From JBEDKD01 sp041172365 (GTDB taxonomy: Bacteria > Cyanobacteriota > Cyanobacteriia > Cyanobacteriales > Microcoleaceae): a DNA stretch of 30,196 bases. Positions 8,918 through 16,480 of this stretch are shown in pieces. Positions within the stretch are counted from its first letter, which is position 1. The number at the start of each line of letters is the position of its first letter. The notes under the pieces were generated by a model. The model saw only the letters and a program-made list of their open reading frames with translations. It was not told where the DNA came from and did not search any database. The position numbers were made by a program, and so were the translations under genes. The stretch is taken from NCBI GenBank assembly GCA_041172365.1, contig JBEDKD010000147.1:1-30196 (forward strand), written 5' to 3'.

Positions 8918-9937
8918 TCAGAAAAAATTTAATTTGCCGAGAATGATTTCATTTTTAATCTCCTGAAATTTGGTCTCCTGTTCAGGAGTGAAATTACCAT
9001 AGGAAGGAGCCATTTCCATCGCGCCTTCCCTGAACCCAAATTTATATTGTTTCCCTTCCCATTGGCCTTTGAGAACCAATGTTGCGGCCTGTAAATAAAT
9101 CGCGCTAAATTTGGGTATCATACTGGTAATAACCGTTTGGGGCGCGATCGAGTGTTGATCTTGATTAATCCCAATCGCTTTAATCCCTGCTTTTTCTGCC
9201 ATTAAAATAATTTCGGGATCGGCAGTACCCACATTAACAATCATAACATCAACACCGGATTTGATCAACTCTTCTGCTAATTTTTTCGCTTTATTTTCAT
9301 CAGTAAAACTACCTACCCATTCTATTGAAAAATTGCTATTAGGTTTAATAGAGCGCGCGCCTTTCTGACTAAAATTAGCAATTTCTAGCGCATTAGAATT
9401 AGGTTGACCCCCCAGGAAAGCCATTTTGTTAGTTTTGGTAACTAACCCCGCCGCGACTCCCGCCAAATAACCCCCTTCCGAGGCACGATAAGTAAGCCCC
9501 GCGGCATTTTTATTATTGCCACTATAGGCACTTGTTACCGCGAATTTAATCCGGGGAAATTCTTTCGCAATTGCGTCCAAAGCTCCCATGAATTGTCCGC
9601 CATGCGCGATAATTAAATCATAGTTTTGTTGGGCAAAACCGCGTAAAAATTTATCATAGGTAGAATTAGGCTGTGGGGACGGGACATCGGCATTTTCTTG
9701 ATAAGCAATTTTGGCCCCAATTTCCTTTTCAATGAATTTTAAACCCTCATAAGAAGAACGACTCCACGCGTCATGTTGGATATCACGGGGCATCATTGCC
9801 GCGACTTTAATACTAACGGTTTTGGGATCTGGTGAGGAAGTATTCTGGGATACTTGGGGAGCCGTAGTATTACAAGCTACGACTAATAACACGGTTAAGA
9901 AAAAGAACGCGATCGCCCGGTACTTATTGTGGATCAT
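8918..9937 (-). CDS. BMP/PnrA-family substrate-binding lipoprotein (third in cluster)
   Basis: A BMP-family binding lipoprotein of about 339 residues. A TTG-initiated reading from 9949 is possible, but the ATG at 9937 is preferred. It gives an N-terminus MIHNKYRAIAFFFLTVLLVVAC with the lipobox VVAC, and leaves 12 bp after the stop of the upstream paralogue. The mature part carries IKVAAMMPR, HDAWSRSSYEGL, DLIIAHGGQF, EFPRIKFAV, ASEGGYLAG and MAFLGGQ. Its sequence is closest to the paralogue at 7864-8898 (shared DAWS...SY-GL loop and VPSPQPNS segment), so these two probably arose from the latest duplication in the array. Confidence 0.9.
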   Translation of the reverse strand: MIHNKYRAIAFFFLTVLLVVACNTTAPQVSQNTSSPDPKTVSIKVAAMMPRDIQHDAWSRSSYEGLKFIEKEIGAKIAYQENADVPSPQPNSTYDKFLRGFAQQNYDLIIAHGGQFMGALDAIAKEFPRIKFAVTSAYSGNNKNAAGLTYRASEGGYLAGVAAGLVTKTNKMAFLGGQPNSNALEIANFSQKGARSIKPNSNFSIEWVGSFTDENKAKKLAEELIKSGVDVMIVNVGTADPEIILMAEKAGIKAIGINQDQHSIAPQTVITSMIPKFSAIYLQAATLVLKGQWEGKQYKFGFREGAMEMAPSYGNFTPEQETKFQEIKNEIILGKLNFF

Positions 9938-9949
9938 AACGGTTCTCAA

Positions 9950-10969
9950 TTAAGATGATACATTGATTTTACCAAGGATAATATTTTGTTTCAAGAGATT
10001 CACCTTTTCTTCTTGATCAGGAGTTAAATGACCTCGAAAAGGGGCTATTTCTATGACTCCCTCCTTCAGTCCAAAACGATATTGTTTACCTTCCCATCGT
10101 CCTTGTCTTACCAGGGTAGCACCCTGGAGATAAATTTGAGGGTATTTGACAACTAAACTGGTAATAACTGTACTGGGATTGGCATCATATTGATCATTAA
10201 AAAGGGTAATGACTTTAATATGAGCCGATTTTGCTAAGGGAATTAATACTTCAGCAAAGTAACTGGAATTAAGAATTAAAATATCCGCGCCCGATTTAAT
10301 ACTTTTAGTCGCCGATGCTCTCGCTTTTTCTCCATCACGAAAATCCCCAGTCCATTCCGTGAATATTTCTATGCTGGAATTGATCGCTTTTATTCCCTTC
10401 ACCGTCGATTGAGTAAAATCCCTGGTATCAGGATTTTTCGGACCATTAATTAACGCGATTTTATGAGTTTTGCTAGAAATCGCCGCGATCGCGCCAGCTA
10501 AATAACCAGCTTCCATCGTGTTAAAAGAAATAGCACCAAAATTAATATTATTACCCGCGTAACCACCCACCGCGGCAAATTTAGTCCGAGGAAATTGTTT
10601 TGCCGCTTTCTCTAGTGGTTTAATAAATTCTCCCCCATCATGTCCGATAATAAAATCATAACCAGATGCGCCATACTCTTGTAGTTTCGCGTCTAAAAAT
10701 TGGGTAGATTTACCACCGGATACATCAATATTATCTTGATAAGAAATCGTCGCACCAAATTCCTTTTGAATCGCCAATAATCCGGCATAGCCCCCTTGAC
10801 TCCAGCCATCATTTTCGAGTTTACCGGGTAGAATAGTCGCGACTTTAAAAGAGTTTATAGTTTCCGTCGTATTCCCCTTTTGAGGGTTATTATTCGGGCT
10901 AAGACTGCAACTGACGATAAAATTAACACTGAAAAGAAACAAAAATAAAACGGTGAGAACTTTTTTCAT
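9950..10969 (-). CDS. BMP/PnrA-family substrate-binding lipoprotein (second in cluster)
   Basis: A 339-residue BMP-family lipoprotein with the lipobox IVSC at about residue 18-21. It is the most divergent of the four. The ligand-loop segment reads ENDGWSQGGYAGL, the second-domain segment reads DFIIGHDGGEF instead of GHGGQF, and the segment after the hinge reads IALINGPKNPD where the others have GGQ. These changes fall in regions that line the binding cleft in the family, so a different ligand is plausible (inference). Gaps are 28 bp on the 5' side and 12 bp on the 3' side, consistent with an operon. Confidence 0.9.
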   Translation of the reverse strand: MKKVLTVLFLFLFSVNFIVSCSLSPNNNPQKGNTTETINSFKVATILPGKLENDGWSQGGYAGLLAIQKEFGATISYQDNIDVSGGKSTQFLDAKLQEYGASGYDFIIGHDGGEFIKPLEKAAKQFPRTKFAAVGGYAGNNINFGAISFNTMEAGYLAGAIAAISSKTHKIALINGPKNPDTRDFTQSTVKGIKAINSSIEIFTEWTGDFRDGEKARASATKSIKSGADILILNSSYFAEVLIPLAKSAHIKVITLFNDQYDANPSTVITSLVVKYPQIYLQGATLVRQGRWEGKQYRFGLKEGVIEIAPFRGHLTPDQEEKVNLLKQNIILGKINVSS

Positions 10970-10997
10970 AGTTTGACGTGGCTTGTCGTAAATCTGA

Positions 10998-12041
10998 TTA
11001 ACTGAGATTCAACTTTCCTCGTAAAATCGACTGTTTTACGTCATTAAATTTAGTCAATTGTTGAGGGGTAAAATGTTCCCGAAAAGGCGCTAAACGAAAA
11101 GCCCCTTGTTTCAGATTAAAACGATAAAGTTTTCCTTCCCAACGTCCCTCCCTTACCAGAGTAGTCGCTTGTAAATAAATCGCGGGATATTCGATTAATA
11201 AACTGGTAATAACAGTTTGGGGAGCTAAAGAATAAAGATCCGTAAAAGGCGCGATCGCGTGAATTTTTGCTTCCTCTGCCAATTTAATCACAGTCGGAGC
11301 TAATTGAGAAGCATCTACCATAATCACATCAATGCCAGATTTAATCAAAGACTTGGTAATTTCCGTCACTTTTTCTAAATCGGTAAAACTGTCTGTCCAC
11401 TTCACAGAAACTTCAACCTGTGAATTAATTGATCGAGCCCCCTTTTGGTAAAATTTAGATAACTCTAAGCCATCGGCTAAAGCTTGTCCACCAATATACG
11501 CGATTTTATTAGTTTTTGTAGTTAATCCGGCAACACTTCCTACTAAATAACCGGCTTCTGTTGTCTGATAAGTAATCCCTCCGACATTATTATTATTGCC
11601 ACCATAACCACCAACGACAGCAAATTTAGTACGGGGAAATTCTTTGGCAACTTTTTCGATCGCGCCAACAAATTGGCCCCCATGTCCAATAATAAAATCA
11701 TAACCACTTTGGGCATATTGTCGAAAAACCTTTTCCAACACCTGCGAAGGTTGACCAGAAGGAACATCGACATTATCCTGATAAGAAGTAATCGCGCCAA
11801 TTTTTTCTTTAACCCCTTGTAAAGCTTGATAACCAGCTTCATTCCAAGAATGATCATCGACATTTTGGGGTAAGACTACCGCGACTTTAAAGCCAGTATT
11901 GGTTGTCGTCTCCGAAGAAGTAGTAATGTTGCCCGAAGAGACTTGACAACTGACACTTGTGAAAAGAGTCACCAGAAAAAGCCCGATACCGCATAACCAT
12001 GTCTTTCTTTTCCAAAAGAATAACTGGGAGAGGATTAACAT
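10998..12041 (-). CDS. BMP/PnrA-family substrate-binding lipoprotein (first in cluster)
   Basis: A 347-residue protein and the first gene of the minus-strand cluster. The N-terminus is longer and basic (WKRK) before the hydrophobic core; the lipobox is SVSC at about residue 30-33. The mature domain has FKVAVVLPQ, DDHSWNEAGYQAL (closest of the four to the canonical D-S-F/W-N BMP loop), DFIIGHGGQF, EFPRTKFAVVGGYGGN and IAYIGGQ. It is divergent from the ferritin-like gene, and the ATG lies 14 bp from a perfect 16-bp palindrome that could regulate the whole cluster. Confidence 0.9.
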   Translation of the reverse strand: MLILSQLFFWKRKTWLCGIGLFLVTLFTSVSCQVSSGNITTSSETTTNTGFKVAVVLPQNVDDHSWNEAGYQALQGVKEKIGAITSYQDNVDVPSGQPSQVLEKVFRQYAQSGYDFIIGHGGQFVGAIEKVAKEFPRTKFAVVGGYGGNNNNVGGITYQTTEAGYLVGSVAGLTTKTNKIAYIGGQALADGLELSKFYQKGARSINSQVEVSVKWTDSFTDLEKVTEITKSLIKSGIDVIMVDASQLAPTVIKLAEEAKIHAIAPFTDLYSLAPQTVITSLLIEYPAIYLQATTLVREGRWEGKLYRFNLKQGAFRLAPFREHFTPQQLTKFNDVKQSILRGKLNLS

Positions 12042-12055
12042 TTTTGGTTACAGTT

Positions 12056-12071
12056 GTAAAGATATCTTTAC
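12056..12071. promoter_or_regulatory. Perfect 16-bp palindrome in divergent spacer (candidate operator)
   Basis: GTAAAGATATCTTTAC is a perfect inverted repeat centred almost exactly in the 44-bp region between the BMP operon start (12041) and the ferritin-like gene start (12086). It lies 14 bp from each start codon. Its position suits a regulator binding that controls both directions. The regulator is not identified. Confidence 0.5.
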
Positions 12072-12085
12072 CAAGCATAACAACG

Positions 12086-12967
12086 ATGAGCGTCGTCTAT
12101 CCTCGAAAATTAGGTAATGGCTTGAGTGCGCGATCGGTACTCAGAAATGTGGTGCGTGATACCGAATTGCACTTAATTACTCTTAATCGCTACCGTTATA
12201 GCGAGCAACGCAGTTGTAAAGACTTAACAACATTAATCGAACAACTCAATGGCAAACCCCCAGAATTGATCAGAGAGCTTTCTCGCCATATTTCCGATGA
12301 AGCTCGCCACGCGTCTTGGTTAACCGATTTATTAGTGGAATTAGACACAAATGTTGGTACACCGGAGGGTGTTTCCTACATTAACGAATTTGAGAGACTC
12401 CTCGATAATCGGGACCAGGATACAGAAACCGACTGGGAAAACTTTGTAATTTCTTCCCTCGCGGCGATCAATGTCACAGAAAAACGCGGATGTGAGTATT
12501 TTTCTGCCCATATCCACGCGCTGAAGGAAGCACCCCAAACCCCTGATAATATTAAAATTCGGGAAACCCTGGAAAAGATTTTTCCCGAAGAAGCGGGGCA
12601 CGTGCGTTGGGGCAACCGTTGGTTAACTCAAATTGCCAAAAAAAGTCCCCAACATCGCTCCCTAGTCGAAGCCGCGAAACAAAAATATAGCGCGATCGAA
12701 CACGCGGCTTATAGTGCAGGGATGGATATTACCTTGGGCGCGGAATTACGGCGAGTCAGTTTATTACTAGATATTGCCAACACCATGCCCCTTTGGGACC
12801 GTCCTCAGTATCTCATGGAACGTTTACCGCAAACTCTTCTCGCTCCCGATTTACAATTAACTCGTGTGAATGCAGCCCAACGAGTTTGGAGCCGCGATCC
12901 TCAAGCCTTTATGGAAAAATTTGTCCCGATGTTTCTCAATGGTATCAAAGCCTTTGAGAAAAAATAG
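12086..12967 (+). CDS. Ferritin-like di-iron protein
   Basis: A 293-residue protein from the preferred ATG at 12086. An upstream in-frame ATG at 11999 would overlap the divergent BMP gene and add an unlikely 29-residue extension. The sequence is largely helical with two ferritin-like half-sites: a Glu in RYSEQRS, DEARHASW (ExxH), then a Glu in VTEKRGCEYF and EEAGHVRW (ExxH). The E, ExxH, E, ExxH pattern is that of a carboxylate-bridged di-iron four-helix bundle. The specific reaction (oxidase, hydroxylase or iron/peroxide protection) is not determinable. No signal peptide is seen, so it is probably cytoplasmic. Confidence 0.8.
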   Translation: MSVVYPRKLGNGLSARSVLRNVVRDTELHLITLNRYRYSEQRSCKDLTTLIEQLNGKPPELIRELSRHISDEARHASWLTDLLVELDTNVGTPEGVSYINEFERLLDNRDQDTETDWENFVISSLAAINVTEKRGCEYFSAHIHALKEAPQTPDNIKIRETLEKIFPEEAGHVRWGNRWLTQIAKKSPQHRSLVEAAKQKYSAIEHAAYSAGMDITLGAELRRVSLLLDIANTMPLWDRPQYLMERLPQTLLAPDLQLTRVNAAQRVWSRDPQAFMEKFVPMFLNGIKAFEKK

Positions 12968-12993
12968 ATCCACTCAGACAGGGGTTTCAACCC

Positions 12994-13128
12994 GGAGCAT
13001 CTCCTAAACGTAAATTGGCAGTGGGTTGGCGTAGCCTGTGCGGAGCATCAGAGCGGAGAGCTCCCTATTAGATCCCTAGGGAGCTCTCCGCTCCCACTAC
13101 AGTTTTTTTTGCTTCTTTGAGATGCTCC
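12994..13128. repeat. Hairpin repeat element, copy A
   Basis: Outer inverted arms are GGAGCATCTC (12994-13003) and GAGATGCTCC (13119-13128). The inner perfect 17-bp stem is GAGCGGAGAGCTCCCTA (13051-13067) with TAGGGAGCTCTCCGCTC (13077-13093) and a 9-nt loop. The segment GGCGTAGCCTGTGCGGAGCA just before the stem recurs inverted at about 28832-28853. A related element is at 28782-28864, with shorter relatives at 28231-28327. Confidence 0.85.
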
Positions 13129-13273
13129 CCTATAAATCACTCTTTGAGTCGTCTTCAAACAACTTCAGCTATGAGACTCTGACTTAAGTCCCAGGGGGGC
13201 TTATTTCAGCATATTTCTCAATGGTATGAACACCTTTCTCGGTGACAATCAGAGAGTGTTTTTACCTATGATA

Positions 13274-13299
13274 TTTGTGACAGTTTATAAAGTCACAAA
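13274..13299. promoter_or_regulatory. Inverted repeat upstream of the thiaminase-like gene
   Basis: TTTGTGAC, a 10-nt A+T-rich spacer, then GTCACAAA. The half-sites look like those of CRP (TGTGA/TCACA), but the spacing between TGTGA and TCACA is 12, not 6. It may be an operator for another regulator or an RNA hairpin. Confidence 0.35.
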
Positions 13300-13408
13300 A
13301 ACCTGATATTTCAGTAATTACTTACGTCAAGAATGTAAAAAATTGTGAAAAAATATTCCTCCTAACAAATATTGAGATTATGATAATAATTCATTTGTGA
13401 GGGAAACA

Positions 13409-14920
13409 ATGACACAGCACCCCCCCAGTGGTTTATCACGCAAAACTCAACCCGTCCCTGAAGACGGGAAACCAATCTTATCAGTTTTCCAGGGTTTTAG
13501 TCCACTCTCCCCAGAGTCATCTAATCCCAAGGCCATTCAAAAAGTCCGAAAAAGCGCGATCTCTGTCTTATTAATTGCATTGATAGTTCTCACGAGTATT
13601 TTCAATTTCTGTGCTCCCGTTTGGGCTGTTGAGAATCCCAAAGAACTCGTTTTAGCCTTGTATCCTTATGTACCAAGACTGGAACAATTTCAAAATTCAA
13701 TTCAGCAAAAATGGCAAGAGGTTGAACCCAATGTCAAACTAAAAATACTGTCTTCAGAGGATTGGGATGGGGGGTATGGGAAAGAACCCCCAGAGAATGT
13801 GGATGTTTATGTATTTGATGCCATTTTTCTCAATTATTTCAAATCAAAAAGGCTGTTATTGCCATTAGAAAAAAACGAGATAGAAGGGAAGGAAGACTTC
13901 TTAAGCTATGCCAGTGAAGGGGTACAATTTGGCGACAAATTCTATGCAATTCCTCAATTAGGCTGCTCTAATATCTTGTTTTATCGGGACAAAGATACCT
14001 CCCTAAAAAACGCCACAAAATTAACTGATATATATCAGACAATTGGTCAGTGCAGTTACACCAGTAAGATCCCTCCTGATTCGCGGGGGTTAATGATTGA
14101 TATGGGTGGCGGGACTACGAATGCTTGCCTTTACATGGATGCCCTTGCCAGCGTAAAAAATCAATTCCCAGTGCCAGAGCCGGAAAACGAACAACAAGTT
14201 GACCCCCTGGCGATGGACAACTTACGCACCCTGTTGAAGATGACCAGTTATGATAACGCGACTCAGCAAGAGTCTTACGAAGCCGCTTCTTGGTTTAGCA
14301 ATGGGTATGGCCGAGCTGTAGTAGGGTTCACGGAATCAATGTCAGCCATGAGTCCAGAAACCCTACAGCACATTGATTTCAAAGTGATGCCACTTTCGGA
14401 TAACGACAAAACAGCCCTATTTTATGCAGACGTGATTGGCATTCATCCAAATGTTGAGCAACGGGGGACTCGTCAATTAGCTGTGAAACTAGCAAATTTA
14501 TTGGCATCTTCTGAAAATATGATTGATAGTATTGGAGCGAAGGAATTCGGTCAGCCACAATACTTAATGCCGGCTCGCCACACAGTTTTTTCTCATCTAG
14601 CCAAGTCTTATCCCAATTATCAAAAAATGTATGACTTAGTAGAAAGTGCTAACCCGATATTGTTTACCTTAGATAACAATGCGAAGCCGTGGTTCACGAA
14701 CATGAAAAACACACTGACAAAAATGGTGCGTGCTAATTATACCTGCGGTTGTGATTATGGTGATGGTCAAATATGGAATCAGGAGGAAGCTAACAGAAAA
14801 TGTCCCAATATTTGTACGCAATATGGTGGATGGAATGGTGAGTGGAGGACTACAGAGCCAAATAAAAAGTCTGTTTGCGGTTGTAATAGCTGTTCAATCT
14901 CAGCGGCTCCTCTTCCTTAA
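13409..14920 (+). CDS. Secreted thiaminase I-like enzyme with C-terminal MVL-like lectin domain
   Basis: About 503 residues from the ATG at 13409, which has GAGGG 5-6 nt upstream; a GTG at 13397 would add four residues. A roughly 45-residue N-terminal region precedes a hydrophobic segment and a likely cleavage site near VWA-VE, so the product is exported or anchored. The main domain (about 76-440) has the periplasmic-binding-protein fold signature of thiaminase I: ALYPYVPRLEQF, NVDVYVFDAIFLNYF, then YAIPQLGCSNILFYRD with the expected nucleophile Cys186, and GFTESMS with the expected general base Glu309. The Cys-Glu spacing (123) is close to that of the characterised Paenibacillus enzyme (Cys113/Glu241). 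The C-terminal part (about 445-495) reads CGCDYGDGQIWNQEEAN, then GGWNGEWRT and VCGC. It matches the pattern of Microcystis MVL mannan-binding repeats (G-x-x-W-x-x-x-EA ... G-x-W-T/RT) with added Cys. The family would cleave thiamine by base exchange; activity is inferred. Confidence 0.85.
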   Translation: MTQHPPSGLSRKTQPVPEDGKPILSVFQGFSPLSPESSNPKAIQKVRKSAISVLLIALIVLTSIFNFCAPVWAVENPKELVLALYPYVPRLEQFQNSIQQKWQEVEPNVKLKILSSEDWDGGYGKEPPENVDVYVFDAIFLNYFKSKRLLLPLEKNEIEGKEDFLSYASEGVQFGDKFYAIPQLGCSNILFYRDKDTSLKNATKLTDIYQTIGQCSYTSKIPPDSRGLMIDMGGGTTNACLYMDALASVKNQFPVPEPENEQQVDPLAMDNLRTLLKMTSYDNATQQESYEAASWFSNGYGRAVVGFTESMSAMSPETLQHIDFKVMPLSDNDKTALFYADVIGIHPNVEQRGTRQLAVKLANLLASSENMIDSIGAKEFGQPQYLMPARHTVFSHLAKSYPNYQKMYDLVESANPILFTLDNNAKPWFTNMKNTLTKMVRANYTCGCDYGDGQIWNQEEANRKCPNICTQYGGWNGEWRTTEPNKKSVCGCNSCSISAAPLP

Positions 14921-14951
14921 GATGATAGTGGTGCAATCTCAGGGTTTTGAT

Positions 14952-14971
14952 AATGCTTAGTCAAGCATTTT
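14952..14971 (+). terminator. Possible weak terminator after the thiaminase-like gene
   Basis: Stem AATGCTT (14952-14958), loop AGTC, AAGCATT (14963-14969), followed by only a couple of further T residues. The short U-tract makes this a weak candidate. Confidence 0.4.
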
Positions 14972-15483
14972 ACAAGAGTTTACCCTGGGGGGAGAGAAAT
15001 CAAATCAACCACAAAGACACCAAGGCACAGAGAAGGTTTTGGGTGGAGATCATTTTTTCCCATATCTCTGTAGGGGCAAAGCATTTTGGCAACAAATATT
15101 AAATTACCATTGATAAAATATACCCTGTAGTAGGGAGACGGCACTGCCGTATCCCTACTTTCCATAGTGCCGTATCCCTACTTTCCATCTTTGTGTCTTC
15201 GTGTCTTTGTGGTTAATGGAGAACTTTTCTCCTATAGCATTTTTAAATGAGATGTAAATGTGGTACAGGCATCTTGCCTGTAACAGGCAACACCGAGAGG
15301 CAACACCACTGCTTTTGGGAGATCACAAATGCAGAAAAATATGAACCACAAAGACACCAAGGCACAAAGAGGGAATGAAGATAAGAAACCTCAGTCAATC
15401 TGGGTTTGGGAGGGTTAATATTCTCTCTCTTTTCTTCCCTTTGTCTGCTTTGTGCTTTTGTGGTTATATCCCTCAAAGACGGG
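14972..15483. repeat. Intergenic block of AACCACAAAG-type and palindromic repeats
   Basis: Gene-free. It contains two inverted pairs of the dispersed module AACCACAAAGACACCAAGG: about 15008-15036 (direct) against 15183-15222 (inverted), and 15342-15372 (direct) against about 15438-15466 (inverted). Between the first pair lies the GTAGGG palindrome at 15130-15158. Further copies of the module occur at about 18067-18095, 29039-29068 and 30128-30156. No coding potential is recognised. Confidence 0.75.
15130..15158. repeat. Palindromic GTAGGG/CCCTAC repeat, copy 2
   Basis: Arms GTAGGGAGACGGCA and TGCCGTATCCCTAC around a single C, with one mismatch. A partial second right arm (AGTGCCGTATCCCTAC) follows at 15166-15181. 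Confidence 0.85.
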
Positions 15484-15798
15484 TTATTCTGTTTCCCCAA
15501 TCAGAGTAAATGCGGCCCAATTCCCCGGTTTGGGATATTGTTTCATTGTGGTTAACATGGCTTGTCTCAAGGCTTGAGCTTTATCCATTTTTCCCTCTTG
15601 CCAATTTCGATAAAATTGAGTCATCAAAAATGCTGTAGAAGCATCATTAACCGCCCATAATGAAACAATCATACTGGGAACTCCTGCACTGAAAAAAGCG
15701 CGTGATAATCCGATTACTCCATATCCTGTGAGTTTACCTCTGCCCGTATTACAAGCACTTAATACTACTAATGACGCGTTTTCGCCTTTGAGCCTAGA
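15484..15798 (-). pseudogene. Truncated CHAT-domain protease remnant (C-terminal part only)
   Basis: The minus-strand open frame runs from an upstream in-frame TAA at 15799-15801 to the stop at 15484. It reads RLKGENASLVVLSACNTGRG, then GYGVIGLSRAFFSAG, then MIVSLWAVNDASTAFLM, and ends in NWAAFTLIGETE. This is the C-terminal half of a CHAT (caspase-like) domain with the catalytic Cys in LSACNTG. The upstream His motif, any TPR region and a start are missing, and the sequence above 15800 does not continue the domain. An ATG at 15672 could start a 62-residue fragment, but that would lack the catalytic Cys. It is judged a decayed gene. Confidence 0.85.
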
Positions 15799-16003
15799 TT
15801 ATTCTCCGATAAACTCGGTGTCTTGGGTGTAGTTGAAAAGGGTACAAGATGTTAGTTTTGACTAAATTTGGCTCGGCTCTGGGAAGACTCAGCCCTGGGG
15901 AATGAATTAGCCCTAGGTTAATACCAGGGTAAATCCTGTAGAGTTCAATAAGAGTTATCATATTGGTCAAACCAATACACGATCGCGCCCAAGTAAAATT
16001 ATT

Positions 16004-16480
16004 ATGACTACAGCCACAACTTCAGAAACACTTACCCAGGAGACTATCTCGGAGATAATGAATACAGGTTCGACTTTCAGCTATCTTGAGGAAATCGAAA
16101 CCGTGATTGGGAGTTTAGCCCAGGATCAAAAAGTGATGGTTGGCCAAAGCGAAACAGACGGACATCTTTGGAAATTTCACTATGGCAGTGTGGAAGTCTT
16201 TGTACAACTAACTGGGGAAACCTCTAATGATACCTTAACGGTTTGGTCCTTTGTCTTGTCTTTACCCGCGAAAAATGAACCGGAGTTAATGCGAAAATTG
16301 TTAGAAATGAATTGGTTATCGACTTTGGAAGCTCATTTCGCGATCGTTGATAATCGAGTCACGGTAGTATCCACTCGCACCGTCGCGGAATTATCACCCG
16401 GAGAAATTGCCCGCGTTATTACCATTGTCGCGACTATTGCCGATGATAATGACGATATTTTAATCGCGCAGTATCTTTAA
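16004..16480 (+). CDS. YbjN domain-containing protein
   Basis: A 158-residue soluble protein with no signal peptide. From about residue 25 it shows the YbjN/type III secretion chaperone-like alpha-beta pattern: a beta-rich core (MVGQSETDGHLWKFHYGSVEVFVQL), SFVLSLPAKNEPELMRKLLEMNWLSTLEAHFAIVDNRVTVVSTR, and a final helix containing a PGEIARVITIVATIADDND segment. Cyanobacteria encode several such proteins; their function is unsettled (an assembly or chaperone-like role is often proposed). It is a single gene between the CHAT remnant and the co-chaperone gene. Confidence 0.85.
   Translation: MTTATTSETLTQETISEIMNTGSTFSYLEEIETVIGSLAQDQKVMVGQSETDGHLWKFHYGSVEVFVQLTGETSNDTLTVWSFVLSLPAKNEPELMRKLLEMNWLSTLEAHFAIVDNRVTVVSTRTVAELSPGEIARVITIVATIADDNDDILIAQYL

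Larger units (their letters stand above)
12968..13408. other. Intergenic region with a hairpin element and a thiaminase-upstream inverted repeat
   Basis: About 440 bp with no gene. It holds a 135-bp repeat element (12994-13128) and an inverted repeat at 13274-13299. The A+T-rich 13300-13400 part is the presumed promoter region of the secreted thiaminase-like gene. A TATGAT at 13379-13384 could be a -10 box, but I see no good -35. Confidence 0.5.

Noticed and set aside
11999..12085. Upstream in-frame ATG extending the ferritin-like protein by 29 residues
   Set aside because: The extension overlaps the divergent BMP gene's coding region and does not look like part of the di-iron fold; the ATG at 12086 is more plausible.
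13274..13299. CRP-like site upstream of the thiaminase gene
   Set aside because: The TGTGA and TCACA half-sites are 12 bp apart instead of the 6 bp typical of CRP/SyCRP1, so it is listed only as an inverted repeat.
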